A stretch of DNA of 33,878 bases. Source: TM7 phylum sp. oral taxon 352. Its GTDB lineage: Bacteria > Patescibacteriota > Saccharimonadia > Saccharimonadales > Saccharimonadaceae. Below the pieces are notes generated by a model that was not told the DNA's origin, did not search any database, and worked only from the letters and a program-made list of their open reading frames with translations. Shown here piece by piece: positions 14,840 to 22,147 of this stretch; positions within the stretch are counted from its first letter, which is position 1; each line of letters opens with the position of its first letter. The translations under genes and the position numbers were made by a program. Location of the stretch: the NCBI GenBank assembly GCA_007845355.1, contig SDRQ01000007.1, positions 1 to 33,878 on the forward strand, read 5' to 3'.

Positions 14840-15016
14840 TCCTTTCTTTGATTGAGTTAATTTGTTATGTGCCAATTTGTTAACGTGCGGTAATGGAGAA
14901 TCAAAAAACGTCTTTGATTCTCGCACTACCAAAGACGTCAAATAAAACTGTTAGTTTCATCCCTCGGTGGCATTTTTATACTTGTTTTACGCCAAGTCGC
15001 CACTGTCTTTGGTAAT
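14840..15016 (-). ncRNA. L10 leader (ribosomal protein L10 autoregulatory RNA)
   Basis: Minus-strand RNA between the promoter and rplJ. The closing helix pairs ACCAAAGACAG (15013-15003) with GACGTCTTTGGT (14939-14928). Inside are GTGGCGAC, GCCACCGAGGGATGAAAC and the kink-turn-like arrangement typical of the L10 leader family. The 3' arm of the closing helix is also the 5' arm of the terminator at 14903-14938, so the two structures exclude each other. L10 (with L12) binding the leader would decide the outcome. Confidence 0.85.
14903..14938 (-). terminator. attenuator hairpin in the L10 leader
   Basis: CGTCTTTG and CAAAGACG form a perfect 8-bp stem followed by TTTTTT on the minus strand. It lies about 70 nt before rplJ. 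Confidence 0.88.
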
Positions 15017-15026
15017 GTTCCAGACC

Positions 15027-15055
15027 ATTGTAGCAGAAATGACAACGAAAGACAA
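15027..15055 (-). promoter_or_regulatory. rplJ-rplL promoter
   Basis: TTGTCT, 17 nt, TACAAT. Transcription would begin near 15020, just before the L10 leader. The -35 lies immediately after the stop of the WhiB-like gene. Confidence 0.8.
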
Positions 15056-15067
15056 GAGTTATGGTGA

Positions 15068-15394
15068 TTATTTTCCAGCCGATTCAATCGCTTTATTTAT
15101 TGCATTTTCGCCTAATCGTAATACTCTTCTGCGTTGAGCGATGGTTTTGCCTCCCCAAATTCCATATTCTGCAGATTCTGGGTGGCGGAGCGCATATTCT
15201 AAGCATTGTTTTAATACTGGGTATTTTCGGCACATATCTATGGCAGCTTCCGCGGCTTCTGTCTTTCTGGCACCTCTTAAATCTTGGTCTGGAACATTTG
15301 GGTTTATTTGGAAAAACAAGCGATCAGCTTCTTTGGCGGACAGTTCCGCGCATTTAGCGCCTTCTAATAGACTCTCGTTATTTAATTCTGACAT
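15068..15394 (-). CDS. WhiB-like protein with three of four cluster cysteines
   Basis: Protein of 108 aa that aligns through its length with the Wbl family of actinobacterial Fe-S transcription regulators: KCAE and ADRLFF (Cys15), then DMCRKYPVLKQCLEYAL (Cys55, Cys64), the turn EYGIWGGKT (78-84) and basic QRRRVLRLG. In Wbl proteins the second block is CxxCPVxxxCL; here the middle cysteine is Tyr58, so only three of four 4Fe-4S ligands remain. The ATG at 15394 was chosen because TTGATT-17-TAAAAT ends 7 nt before it; an upstream in-frame ATG at 15451 would read through the promoter. In Actinobacteria these proteins contact the sigma factor. Presence in a CPR-like genome suggests transfer from an actinobacterial host. 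Confidence 0.88.
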   Translation of the reverse strand: MSELNNESLLEGAKCAELSAKEADRLFFQINPNVPDQDLRGARKTEAAEAAIDMCRKYPVLKQCLEYALRHPESAEYGIWGGKTIAQRRRVLRLGENAINKAIESAGK

Positions 15395-15401
15395 ATTTGT
15401 T

Positions 15402-15430
15402 ATTTTACAATAATAACGTAATAAAATCAA
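15402..15430 (-). promoter_or_regulatory. promoter of the WhiB-like gene, leaderless type
   Basis: TTGATT, 17 nt, TAAAAT, 7 nt, ATG. It follows a terminator, so the gene has its own transcript. Confidence 0.85.
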
Positions 15431-15451
15431 TAGGTTTCTAGGTCTAATCAA

Positions 15452-15481
15452 AGAGAAAACCCGCTCCGTGATGGAGCGGGT
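15452..15481 (-). terminator. terminator of the adhesin gene
   Basis: CCCGCTCC and GGAGCGGG form an 8-bp stem with a 5-nt loop followed by TTTTCTCTTT on the minus strand. Confidence 0.88.
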
Positions 15482-15529
15482 GTGGGTGGAACCTCCTTTC
15501 TGTATCTATCTGTCTGTAGGTTCTCCGTT

Positions 15530-15562
15530 GAGGGGTGCTAGTCGATTAAACTAACACCCCTC
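15530..15562 (-). other. 12-bp hairpin after the adhesin stop codon
   Basis: GAGGGGTGTTAG pairs with CTAGCACCCCTC (one G-U pair) around a 9-nt loop, 11 nt after the stop and about 50 nt before the terminator. It lacks a U-tract, so it may protect the 3' end or be a remnant of the donor's terminator. Confidence 0.6.
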
Positions 15563-15573
15563 GACGAGATGGG

Positions 15574-16878
15574 TTACCTCTCCGAGTGTGCCGTCTGACG
15601 ACGGCGCGCCCAAATGAGGAAGCCTCCGAGAGCCACTAGCGCGACCGCGCTGGTGACTACGTCTCCACTTGTACCAGTGACCGCCAGCTTCTTGTGCTGG
15701 GGTGCTGGTGTGGGGATAGCCGAGGGCGTAGGCTCCTTATACCGTTCAATAACGGGAGTGGGGAGCGGAGGCTTACGCGTGGGCGTCGTGCTCGGACTCG
15801 GAGTCGGTGTCACCGACGGGGTCGTGTTCGGCGTGGGTGCCGACGGTGTTGTCGACGGGCTCGGTGCCGACGGACTCGGTTCCGGTGTGGGCACGGGGCT
15901 CGGCTCCGGGGTTGGAGTCGGTTCCGGCGTGGGTGCCGGAGTCGGAGTCGGCGTCGGTGTAGGAGCAGGTGTGGCACCGTCTCCATCAGTTCCGCCGTCG
16001 ACCTTCACGTCGATCGTACGCTCGAGCTTGAGACCGTTGACCGTTGCGACATTCGTGACAGTCTTTGCGCCAGCAGGAGTGGCCATGGGCTTAGGCGTGT
16101 AGGTCACGCAGACCTTGGCATCCTTGGGAGCAGTTGCCTTGATGGTGTTCGCGTCGACGAACTCTGCGTCTGCGTAAACCGTCGTCTCGGGATCCCAAGT
16201 GGCACCAGTCGTGCACTTAACACCAGCGCTGAGCTCAGTGTACTCGTCGTGAATGGTGTAGACAGTACCGGGCTCGGCAATCCAGGTGATCATCCAGGAC
16301 GTCGTTCCGTCCGGGTTGGTCCACCCCCACTTTGAATTTTCGGGGGTGGCGTCCTCATAGTGACCACCCGAGCAGTCACTATCACAGGTTCCGTCTCCGT
16401 CCTTGTCGCCGAAGGTGAACGGGTAGACCTTGCCGTTCAGCGTGATCTCACCCGTCTTCTTGCCGACGGCAGTCTTCTGGATGCGAGCGCTGGTCCACCA
16501 CGTGCCGGAAATATCGGTCTTGTCCGCGATGGAGGCCGGGACGTTGTCCACAGAGCACGTAAGTGTGCCCTTGTCAGCCTTGCAGGAGCCGATCTTGTCG
16601 CCGGAATCCACCGTAAACGGGAAGTCGTACGCCCAGTTGATGACGTCGGACGTAACCGTGAAAGTCTGTCCGACCTCGAGCTTCTCGGTAGACCAAGTAC
16701 CCTTGACAGTCACAGGTGACGAGACCTGGGAGCCGCCCGAAGAGATGGCGGTGATCTTGGCGGTGATCTTGGCGGTGTTGGCGGCTCGTGTTGCGCCTCC
16801 GAAGAGGAACGATACGAGAATCGCGACGAAGGCTGCCACGATCGAGACTCTCAACGGAGTCCTGTTTCGGTTACGCAT
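15574..16878 (-). CDS. LAVTG sortase-anchored adhesin, actinobacterial type
   Basis: Secreted wall-anchored protein of 434 aa. Residues 1-33 are a signal peptide ([19 protein letters not shown]). About 34-170 resemble the Ig-like adhesive domain of MSCRAMM proteins in Gram-positives ([50 protein letters not shown]). [12 protein letters not shown] is a calcium-loop-like segment. Residues about 300-395 are a long Pro-Thr-Ser-Glu stalk, then LAVTG, a hydrophobic helix and ARRRQ. LAXTG signals are used by class E sortases of Actinobacteria. The gene is markedly GC-rich with C-ending codons, unlike its neighbours, indicating transfer. A strong Shine-Dalgarno (AGGAAGGA) and a 105-nt leader precede the ATG. 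Confidence 0.85.
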   Translation of the reverse strand: MRNRNRTPLRVSIVAAFVAILVSFLFGGATRAANTAKITAKITAISSGGSQVSSPVTVKGTWSTEKLEVGQTFTVTSDVINWAYDFPFTVDSGDKIGSCKADKGTLTCSVDNVPASIADKTDISGTWWTSARIQKTAVGKKTGEITLNGKVYPFTFGDKDGDGTCDSDCSGGHYEDATPENSKWGWTNPDGTTSWMITWIAEPGTVYTIHDEYTELSAGVKCTTGATWDPETTVYADAEFVDANTIKATAPKDAKVCVTYTPKPMATPAGAKTVTNVATVNGLKLERTIDVKVDGGTDGDGATPAPTPTPTPTPAPTPEPTPTPEPSPVPTPEPSPSAPSPSTTPSAPTPNTTPSVTPTPSPSTTPTRKPPLPTPVIERYKEPTPSAIPTPAPQHKKLAVTGTSGDVVTSAVALVALGGFLIWARRRQTAHSER

Positions 16879-16983
16879 TTCTGCGTCCTTCCTGTAGTCG
16901 TTGATTCAGATACAGATGTTAAGGTCCTTTTATCCAGCTAGGCTGGAAATCAAGAAACTCTCGAACATCAGTACCTAGTGGAC
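16879..16983 (-). promoter_or_regulatory. structured 5' leader of the adhesin gene
   Basis: The leader of about 105 nt begins AGTCC and has GGACC about 55 nt later, able to close a domain. That domain encloses a perfect CCAGC-CTA-GCTGG hairpin near 16935-16947 and a GATGTTCGAGAG segment. No known riboswitch class is recognised. The 3' part carries the Shine-Dalgarno. Confidence 0.45.
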
Positions 16984-16989
16984 TCTACT

Positions 16990-17017
16990 ATTTTATCATA
17001 AAAAATGAAAAATGCAA
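16990..17017 (-). promoter_or_regulatory. adhesin gene promoter
   Basis: TTGCAT, 16 nt, TAAAAT in AT-rich sequence, in contrast to the GC-rich gene that follows. Confidence 0.65.
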
Positions 17018-17026
17018 TAGTAACAC

Positions 17027-17054
17027 AAAAATCCCGCCAGAATTGACGGGATTT
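17027..17054 (-). terminator. rplA terminator
   Basis: AAATCCCGTC and GGCGGGATTT pair (one G-U) with a short loop, followed by TTG TG-rich sequence with TTTTTG. It starts about 20 nt after the rplA stop. Confidence 0.8.
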
Positions 17055-17074
17055 AATTGCCTGAAATATAAAGA

Positions 17075-18082
17075 TTACAGAGAGTTCTCTACCTTAATGC
17101 CAGGACCCATAGTTGTGGCAATTGCAACGCTCTTAACGTAAACGCCCTTTAAGCTGGATGGCTTTTGGGAGTTCAAGCTGGTTAAGAATGCGCGTGCGTT
17201 TTCTGCCAATTTTTCAGCGCCGAATGATACCTTGCCGATTGACAAGTGAACGATGGCTTGCTTATCAACGCGGTATTCAACTTTTCCGGCTTTCGCTTCA
17301 GAAACGGCTTTAGCGACGTCAGTAGCAACAGTGCCAGACTTTGGATTTGGCATCAAACCGCGTGGACCAAGCAAACGTGCGTACTTACCAAGCTTTGGCA
17401 TGTACTGTGGAGTTGCAACCAAAATGTCGAAGTTCAATTCTTCCTTGTCCAATTGGCTTAGGAATTCTTCGTCACCAATGATGTCAGCGCCAGCTTTTTT
17501 AGCGGCGGCGTGTTCTGATTCTGGTGCGAAAACAGCAACGCGAACATCCTTACCTGTACCGTGTGGCAATGCTACGGTTGAGCGAATGTTTTGGTCGGCT
17601 TGGCGTGGGTCAACACCTAGGCGGATGTGGATTTCAACGCTAGCGTCGAACTTGACTGGGCTGGTTTCAGTAGCCAATTTCAAAGCCTCGTCTAAGCTGT
17701 ACAATTTGTTCTTTTCAACGTTTTTTGCAGCGTCTTGATATTTCTTACCGCGGCGCTCCAAGCGTGGACGAGTAACTGGCTTTGGACCCTTCTTTACGTG
17801 AGCTTCGGCGTCGTCTGATTGTGGAGTAGTGTCGCCAGCTTCCTTGCGAGCTTCCTTCTCTGCCTTTTCAGCGGCTTCGTCAAGAGCTTTTTGACTGCGT
17901 TTGCCAGACTTAGCGACAGTAGCTTCGCGCTCAGCAACAACGTCTTTGTCTTTGTTGTCTTGAGGCTTGCTTGCGTCTGTAGCTTCTGCAATTGCTGCTT
18001 CGATTTCAGCGATTGTGTTTTTTTCACTGACTTCTAGTTTTAGTTCTGCTGCTTTTTCTAGCAACTCGGCTTTCTTTGCCAT
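17075..18082 (-). CDS. rplA: 50S ribosomal protein L1 with SAP/HeH-like N-terminal extension
   Basis: L1-stalk protein of 335 aa, about 100 aa longer than usual. Residues 1-33 ([18 protein letters not shown], then TIAEIEAAI) resemble a helix-extended-helix module of the SAP/Rho N-terminal type. Residues about 35-105 are a Lys/Glu/Ala-rich linker. The L1 core follows, from [10 protein letters not shown] to the end, with [29 protein letters not shown] and the C-terminal GPGIKVE. The ATG at 18082 has GAAAGGA 6 nt upstream; a farther in-frame ATG at 18112 falls in the leader and lacks support. It is separated from rplK by about 2.6 kb of other genes. The extension may bind RNA or DNA; this is inferred. 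Confidence 0.95.
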   Translation of the reverse strand: MAKKAELLEKAAELKLEVSEKNTIAEIEAAIAEATDASKPQDNKDKDVVAEREATVAKSGKRSQKALDEAAEKAEKEARKEAGDTTPQSDDAEAHVKKGPKPVTRPRLERRGKKYQDAAKNVEKNKLYSLDEALKLATETSPVKFDASVEIHIRLGVDPRQADQNIRSTVALPHGTGKDVRVAVFAPESEHAAAKKAGADIIGDEEFLSQLDKEELNFDILVATPQYMPKLGKYARLLGPRGLMPNPKSGTVATDVAKAVSEAKAGKVEYRVDKQAIVHLSIGKVSFGAEKLAENARAFLTSLNSQKPSSLKGVYVKSVAIATTMGPGIKVENSL

Positions 18083-18111
18083 AAAAAATCCTTTCTGTGG
18101 TACGAACGGCA

Positions 18112-18158
18112 ATTTGTCATCTTAACAAATCAGCCTCCCAACATTGATTGATAATGTT
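18112..18158 (-). promoter_or_regulatory. probable L1-binding site in the rplA leader
   Basis: Minus-strand RNA has AACATT/AATGTT flanking ATCAATC, then GGGAGGCTG, then ATTTGT-TAAGATG-ACAAAT. The TGGGAGGCT string matches the L1-stalk region of 23S rRNA (GUGGGAGGCU), so autogenous repression by L1 is likely. Matched from memory, not by structure search. Confidence 0.5.
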
Positions 18159-18161
18159 GAA

Positions 18162-18191
18162 ATTATACCATATTTTTAGAGATTGAGGCAA
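18162..18191 (-). promoter_or_regulatory. rplA promoter
   Basis: TTGCCT, 18 nt, TATAAT. It overlaps the upstream region of the divergent gene at 18234. Confidence 0.75.
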
Positions 18192-18217
18192 ATATTTACT
18201 TTTATGGAGAAGAATTG

Positions 18218-18223
18218 TATAAT
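18218..18223 (+). promoter_or_regulatory. -10 box of the 158-aa gene
   Basis: TATAAT, 10 nt before the ATG at 18234, with a weak TTTACT 17 nt upstream. The leader would be about 3 nt. Confidence 0.6.
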
Positions 18224-18233
18224 ATGTAATATT

Positions 18234-18710
18234 ATGAGTGAGTTTACGAAAATTGTAGGTAACGAAGACGGTTCTTTAGGCACGATAGATATCTATATCC
18301 CAGAGCAATGTATGTCTTGCCCAAGAATAATAGAAAAGTTAAACGACTTAGAAGAATACAGAAAAACAGTAAATAAACTTCTAGAAATGGCGTTTAGTGG
18401 TGATGAGGTGACATTGGTTAATAAGGCTACAGGTGAGGTATTAGATAAAGATCAATCTACTAAAATTGTTTGCAAAATGGCCGCCAGTGGAATGGACGAG
18501 CTAGATGAAAATATTGCAAAAGCGCAGAGGGATATTTACACGCTAACTAATGGGTGCGAAGGACCTTTAGTTCTTGGAGGGGCTGATGGTTCTCGGGTTG
18601 TGCGCGTCGCTATGTGTGATAGTCCGAAGGTGTTTTATTCGGGGTTGGGTGAAACTCAAATTGGTGAGCCAGTGATAATACAGCGCGACCTGAAGAAAAA
18701 TGAAGATTAA
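18234..18710 (+). CDS. unrecognised 158-aa protein
   Basis: I do not recognise a family. The protein starts MSEFTKIVGNEDGSLGTIDI and has CMSC near residue 26, a helical middle (IIEKLNDLEEYRKTVNKLLEMA), LVNKATGEVLDKD, two further Cys and a beta-rich C-terminus (VLGGADGSRVVRVAM). It is acidic and soluble, with no signal peptide. Longer in-frame starts at 18183 and 18204 are rejected because the -10 box lies between them and this ATG. It is divergent from rplA and directly upstream of eno, whose -35 overlaps its stop codon. Confidence 0.65.
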   Translation: MSEFTKIVGNEDGSLGTIDIYIPEQCMSCPRIIEKLNDLEEYRKTVNKLLEMAFSGDEVTLVNKATGEVLDKDQSTKIVCKMAASGMDELDENIAKAQRDIYTLTNGCEGPLVLGGADGSRVVRVAMCDSPKVFYSGLGETQIGEPVIIQRDLKKNED

Positions 18711-18736
18711 CATATAATTGCTGTTTTTGATAAAAT
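18707..18736 (+). promoter_or_regulatory. eno promoter, leaderless type
   Basis: TTAACA (overlapping the preceding stop codon), 18 nt, TAAAAT, 7 nt, ATG at 18744. Confidence 0.7.
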
Positions 18737-18743
18737 AGTAATT

Positions 18744-20024
18744 ATGGATATAACAATTACAAACATACAAGCAAGGCAAATTTTAGATTCGCGTGGAAAT
18801 CCGACGGTTGAGGCGGACGTGACTTTGAGTGACGGTTCGTTCGGTCGTGCGGCTGTTCCGTCTGGCGCAAGCACTGGTTCTTTCGAGGCTGTTGAGCTTC
18901 GGGACGGCGAGTTGGCGTTCGGCGGTAAAGGCGTTCTTCGTGCGGTCGAAAATGTCAATGGTGAGATTGCGCAGGCTTTGAAGGGCTCTAATCCGTTCGA
19001 CCAGGTCGCAATTGATGAAAAAATGAAGAGTCTGGACGGTACGCCGAATAAGGCGCGTTTGGGTGCGAATGCTATTTTGGCGGTGTCGCTGGCTGTGGCG
19101 AAAGCTGCCGCTAAGTCGCGTGGCGTGGAGTTGTATCAATATGTCAATAGCTTGGCTGGAAATCCTACAATGTGCTTGCCGATGCCGATGATCAACGTGA
19201 TGAACGGCGGTCAGCATGCGCTCGGTGCGACTGATTTTCAGGAATATATGATTATTCCAACTAGTGCGGCAACTTTTGCGGACGCAGTTCGAATGAGTGC
19301 GGAAGTTTTCCATACATTGGCAAAAATCCTGAAAGATGAAGGCTATCCTACGACGGTTGGCGATGAAGGCGGCTATGCACCTCATGTCAGGAATGGTAAT
19401 ATGGAGCCTATTTTGTTGCTATCTCGCGCCATCGAGCAGGCTGGCTATAAATTAGGCGTGGACTTTGGTTTTGCGCTGGACGTTGCGGCGAGCGAGCTTT
19501 ACAAGGACGGCAAATATAACTTGGCGACTGAACATCGAATTCTGTCGGCTGACGAAATGATTCGCACGTATAAAGCTCTGCTGGAACGCGTCCCTGTTCT
19601 CTCGATTGAAGATGGATTGAACGAAGAAGCTTGGGAAGATTGGGAGAAAATGACGGCTGATTTGGGCAATTTTGCGCAATTGGTTGGCGACGATCTTTTG
19701 GTGACGAATGTCGAGCGATTGAAGCGCGGAATTGAAGAAAAGGCTGGCAATGCGATCTTAATCAAGCCGAACCAAATTGGCACATTGACTGAGACAATTC
19801 AGGCTGTTTTGATGGCGAAGAACGCTGGCTGGAATACAGTAATGAGCCACCGATCTGGCGAGACGGAGGATGTAACGATTTCTCACTTGGCGGTCGGTTT
19901 GGGCACGGGTCAAATTAAGACTGGCTCAATGTCGCGTTCAGAGCGAATTGCTAAGTATAACGAGCTGCTGAGAATTGCGGAAAAGCGTCCAGATTTGGAG
20001 ATTGCACATCCGTTTGTGAAGTAA
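18744..20024 (+). CDS. eno: enolase
   Basis: Converts 2-phosphoglycerate to phosphoenolpyruvate in glycolysis; cytoplasmic, 426 aa, full length. Seen are [14 protein letters not shown], the loop [16 protein letters not shown], metal-ligand strands ([30 protein letters not shown]), catalytic Lys in [13 protein letters not shown] and [10 protein letters not shown]. No Shine-Dalgarno precedes the ATG and the -10 is 7 nt away, so the mRNA is predicted leaderless. It sits inside the split ribosomal-protein cluster on the opposite strand. Confidence 0.98.
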   Translation: MDITITNIQARQILDSRGNPTVEADVTLSDGSFGRAAVPSGASTGSFEAVELRDGELAFGGKGVLRAVENVNGEIAQALKGSNPFDQVAIDEKMKSLDGTPNKARLGANAILAVSLAVAKAAAKSRGVELYQYVNSLAGNPTMCLPMPMINVMNGGQHALGATDFQEYMIIPTSAATFADAVRMSAEVFHTLAKILKDEGYPTTVGDEGGYAPHVRNGNMEPILLLSRAIEQAGYKLGVDFGFALDVAASELYKDGKYNLATEHRILSADEMIRTYKALLERVPVLSIEDGLNEEAWEDWEKMTADLGNFAQLVGDDLLVTNVERLKRGIEEKAGNAILIKPNQIGTLTETIQAVLMAKNAGWNTVMSHRSGETEDVTISHLAVGLGTGQIKTGSMSRSERIAKYNELLRIAEKRPDLEIAHPFVK

Positions 20025-20031
20025 CTCGCAC

Positions 20032-20068
20032 AAAAAGACTTCCCCGTAATTCAGAGGAAGTCTTTTTT
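20032..20068. terminator. bidirectional terminator between eno and tsaC
   Basis: AAAAAGACTTCC and GGAAGTCTTTTTT form a stem with a 12-nt loop, with T-runs on both strands. Confidence 0.9.
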
Positions 20069-20099
20069 ATTTGGCGATTTTTTGACAATTATTCGAGGA

Positions 20100-20657
20100 T
20101 TATCTTCTTAAAAACTCAATTTCCCCGCCCTCATTGATTCGGATAATTTGCGACGGTTGAGCGTCGGCGGTTTCTCCAGAATCGACATAAATCGGCACTA
20201 ATTCGTGGAAGTAATTTATCGCTTCAGTGATGTTCTTTGCCGGTTCTTCTCCTGATGGATTTGCACTGGGCGCGGCCAAAAGACCAACGGTTCGAATTAA
20301 CTCTGCTAATGGAGATTCTGGCACGACTCTGAATGCCAATGTTCCGCCGTTTCTCGGAAGGTGCGGTAGAAAATTAGGACTCACTTTGGTGATGATTGTT
20401 GTTGGTCTATTTTTGGAGATTTCTTGATATTTGCGTTTGATCGACGGCGCGAGATTAGGAATGTCATCAATATCCGCAACCAAAATAATAACGGGTTTAT
20501 CTAAGGGGCGCCGCTTAACTTCGTATAATCTCTCGACGGCTTTTTCTGAATTGGCAGCGGCTAATATTCCGTAAACCGTGTCAGTTTTAGCAATTATCAA
20601 TTGCCCATTTTTAAGCGCGGAGATTGCGCTGTCGTCTAAAATATTATTCACAATCAT
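20100..20657 (-). CDS. tsaC: threonylcarbamoyl-AMP synthase (TsaC/YrdC family)
   Basis: Makes threonylcarbamoyl-AMP from Thr, bicarbonate and ATP for the t6A37 modification of ANN-decoding tRNAs, 185 aa. The YrdC domain shows LIIAKTDTVYGILA, EVKRRPLDKPVIIL, GTLAFRVV and LAAPSANPSGEEPA. It has no Sua5 C-terminal domain. It lies 64 nt downstream of rplK after a terminator hairpin. The start context is weak (GGAAGA about 9 nt upstream). Two tRNA-Thr genes in the window would be substrates. Confidence 0.93.
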   Translation of the reverse strand: MIVNNILDDSAISALKNGQLIIAKTDTVYGILAAANSEKAVERLYEVKRRPLDKPVIILVADIDDIPNLAPSIKRKYQEISKNRPTTIITKVSPNFLPHLPRNGGTLAFRVVPESPLAELIRTVGLLAAPSANPSGEEPAKNITEAINYFHELVPIYVDSGETADAQPSQIIRINEGGEIEFLRR

Positions 20658-20674
20658 TTATTACATCTTCCCAT

Positions 20675-20700
20675 AAAATAACCCCGAGAAGTCCGGGGCT
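20675..20700 (-). terminator. rplK terminator
   Basis: GCCCCG and CGGGGT flank GACTTCT, followed by TATTTTAT on the minus strand. It stands between rplK and tsaC. Confidence 0.8.
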
Positions 20701-20721
20701 ATTTGCTAAAAGTTCTGTAGA

Positions 20722-21147
20722 TTAGTCGACGACTTCAACGCCCATTGAGCGTGCTGATCCGGCGATAACTTTCATTGCGCCTTCGATATCGATTGCGTTC
20801 AATTGGTCTTTTTTCGCCTCAGCGATTTCTTGCAATTGTGCGCGAGTAATCTTACCGACCTTGTCTGAGTGTGGCTTGCCGCTACCCTTTTGGATTCCAG
20901 CTTTCTCACGAATCATATCGTCAACTGGCTGACCAAGTGAGTTCCAAGTAAATGTTCGGTCTTCGTAAACTTGAATGTGAACAATTACATCCTTGCCCAT
21001 CATGTCTTTTGTAGCGTCATTGAATGGATTGATGAAATCCATCATGTTTAGTCCCCACTGACCAAGCGTTGATCCCACTGGAGGACCTGCTGTTGCTCGA
21101 CCGGCTGGAATGCGTAATTTCAAATTACCAATAATTTTCTTTGCCAT
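20722..21147 (-). CDS. rplK: 50S ribosomal protein L11
   Basis: Part of the GTPase-associated centre, 141 aa. It has the N-terminal LKLRIPAGRATAGPPVG and LGQWGLNMMDF (normally PALGQHGVNI; His replaced by Trp), and the C-terminal RNA-binding domain with KITRAQLQEIAEAK and ARSMGVEV. Shine-Dalgarno AAGGAAG precedes the ATG, and it has its own promoter after nusG, so it can be transcribed apart from secE-nusG. Confidence 0.98.
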   Translation of the reverse strand: MAKKIIGNLKLRIPAGRATAGPPVGSTLGQWGLNMMDFINPFNDATKDMMGKDVIVHIQVYEDRTFTWNSLGQPVDDMIREKAGIQKGSGKPHSDKVGKITRAQLQEIAEAKKDQLNAIDIEGAMKVIAGSARSMGVEVVD

Positions 21148-21183
21148 AGTTCTTCCTTATAGTTTGTAGTGCGTAACTCGAAT

Positions 21184-21212
21184 ATTATATCGAAAAATGC
21201 TTAAAATTGCAA
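21184..21212 (-). promoter_or_regulatory. rplK promoter
   Basis: TTGCAA, 17 nt, TATAAT in the nusG-rplK gap. The leader would be about 30 nt. Confidence 0.75.
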
Positions 21213-21213
21213 G

Positions 21214-21759
21214 CTAAACTTTTTTAACCTGCAGGGCATCCAACTCGACTGGAGTGTCGCGACCAAACATGCTGACCATAACCTTCAAAGTGCCCTTAGA
21301 TGCATCAATTTCACTCACGGCGCCGTCAAAGCCCTTGAACGGACCGTCGATAATTGAAACAACTTCGCCTTCTGAGAAGTCAATCTGATGCTTTGGCTCT
21401 TCAACGCCCATTCGCTTCTTAATCTTCGCAATTTCTTTTTCAGAAACTGGAGTTGGCGTAGTGTCGGCGCCCACAAATCCTGTAACGCCCGGCGTGTTGC
21501 GGATAATGTACCAAGTTTCGTCGGTCAATTTCATCTCAACCAAGACATAGCCCTGGAAGATCTTAGCTTCAACAATTTTACGTTTGCCGTTACGAATCTG
21601 GATCTGTTTTTCCTTTGGCACGATAACGTCAAAAATCTTATCAGCCATATCAACGCCATTGATTCGCTGGCGGATTGATTCAGCAACTTTTTCTTCGTAG
21701 CCAGAATAGGTATGAATTGCATACCATTGCTTACTGTCGTCATATCGTTTTGAACTCAT
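21214..21759 (-). CDS. nusG: transcription elongation/antitermination factor NusG
   Basis: Binds RNA polymerase and couples it to ribosome or Rho, 181 aa. The NGN domain has KQWYAIHTYSGYEEKVAESI, FQGYVLVEM and NTPGVTGFVG; the KOW domain has EGEVVSIIDGPFKGFDGAVSEID. A strong Shine-Dalgarno (AGAGGAG) lies in the 10-nt gap after secE. Order and spacing with secE are the usual ones. Confidence 0.98.
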   Translation of the reverse strand: MSSKRYDDSKQWYAIHTYSGYEEKVAESIRQRINGVDMADKIFDVIVPKEKQIQIRNGKRKIVEAKIFQGYVLVEMKLTDETWYIIRNTPGVTGFVGADTTPTPVSEKEIAKIKKRMGVEEPKHQIDFSEGEVVSIIDGPFKGFDGAVSEIDASKGTLKVMVSMFGRDTPVELDALQVKKV

Positions 21760-21769
21760 AATATCTCCT

Positions 21770-22099
21770 CTATTTCAAAATTTGGTTAAAGCCCCAGTTG
21801 AATGCGGCGTCAAGTAATAAAATCAGAACGACAAACGTAAAGGTGAAGATAAGCACCGCTGCTGTCATTGCCCAAGTTGCTGAGCGGGTTGGCCAGCGAA
21901 CTAGCTTCAACTCTTCCCAAGCGCCCTTGAAATATCCAATCAATCCACCTTTTTCGCCAGATTTTTTAGACGCTTTTGTGGTGATTTTTGTTGGTTTATT
22001 GATTTTTTTCGCTACAGTTTTTTCTTTTTTTGGCGCGTCGTCGGTAGCCTTAATTCGACGAACCGTAGTTTTGCTGCTTGCCTTGCCTTTCTGTGCCAT
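21770..22099 (-). CDS. secE: preprotein translocase subunit SecE
   Basis: Small essential subunit of the SecYEG channel, 109 aa. The N-terminal 50 residues are Lys/Thr-rich and likely disordered. The conserved amphipathic segment YFKGAWEELKLVRWPTR precedes a single membrane helix (residues about 75-98). The ATG at 22099 follows TTGGGAG by 5 nt; an in-frame ATG at 22132 lies upstream inside the hairpin leader and is rejected. It leads secE-nusG. Confidence 0.95.
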   Translation of the reverse strand: MAQKGKASSKTTVRRIKATDDAPKKEKTVAKKINKPTKITTKASKKSGEKGGLIGYFKGAWEELKLVRWPTRSATWAMTAAVLIFTFTFVVLILLLDAAFNWGFNQILK

Positions 22100-22114
22100 A
22101 TTTTCTCCCAATTT

Positions 22115-22137
22115 AAAAAGTCTGTTTTTCACAGACT
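22115..22137 (-). terminator. hairpin with U-tract in the secE leader
   Basis: AGTCTGT and ACAGACT form a 7-bp stem around GAAAA, followed by TTTT on the minus strand. It lies between the promoter at 22148-22176 and secE, so it may attenuate the operon or end readthrough from the histidine kinase gene. Confidence 0.6.
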
Positions 22138-22147
22138 GTCAATAGTC

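Noticed and set aside
15482-15515. Plus-strand string TGGAACCTCCTTTCT resembling the 3' end of 16S rRNA
   Set aside because: No other 16S sequence is adjacent. On the minus strand it is simply AAAGGAGG-like sequence in the adhesin 3' region, and no start codon follows. Treated as coincidence.
15614-16335. Long plus-strand reading frames rich in Gly, Val and Arg opposite the adhesin gene
   Set aside because: They are antisense shadows of the GC-rich Pro-Thr-Ser stalk; no start signals and biased composition.
20658-20680. Six-codon ORF overlapping the tsaC start by ATGA, similar to the dnaX case
   Set aside because: No -10 box lies at a suitable distance; the upstream sequence is the rplK terminator. 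Too weak to call.
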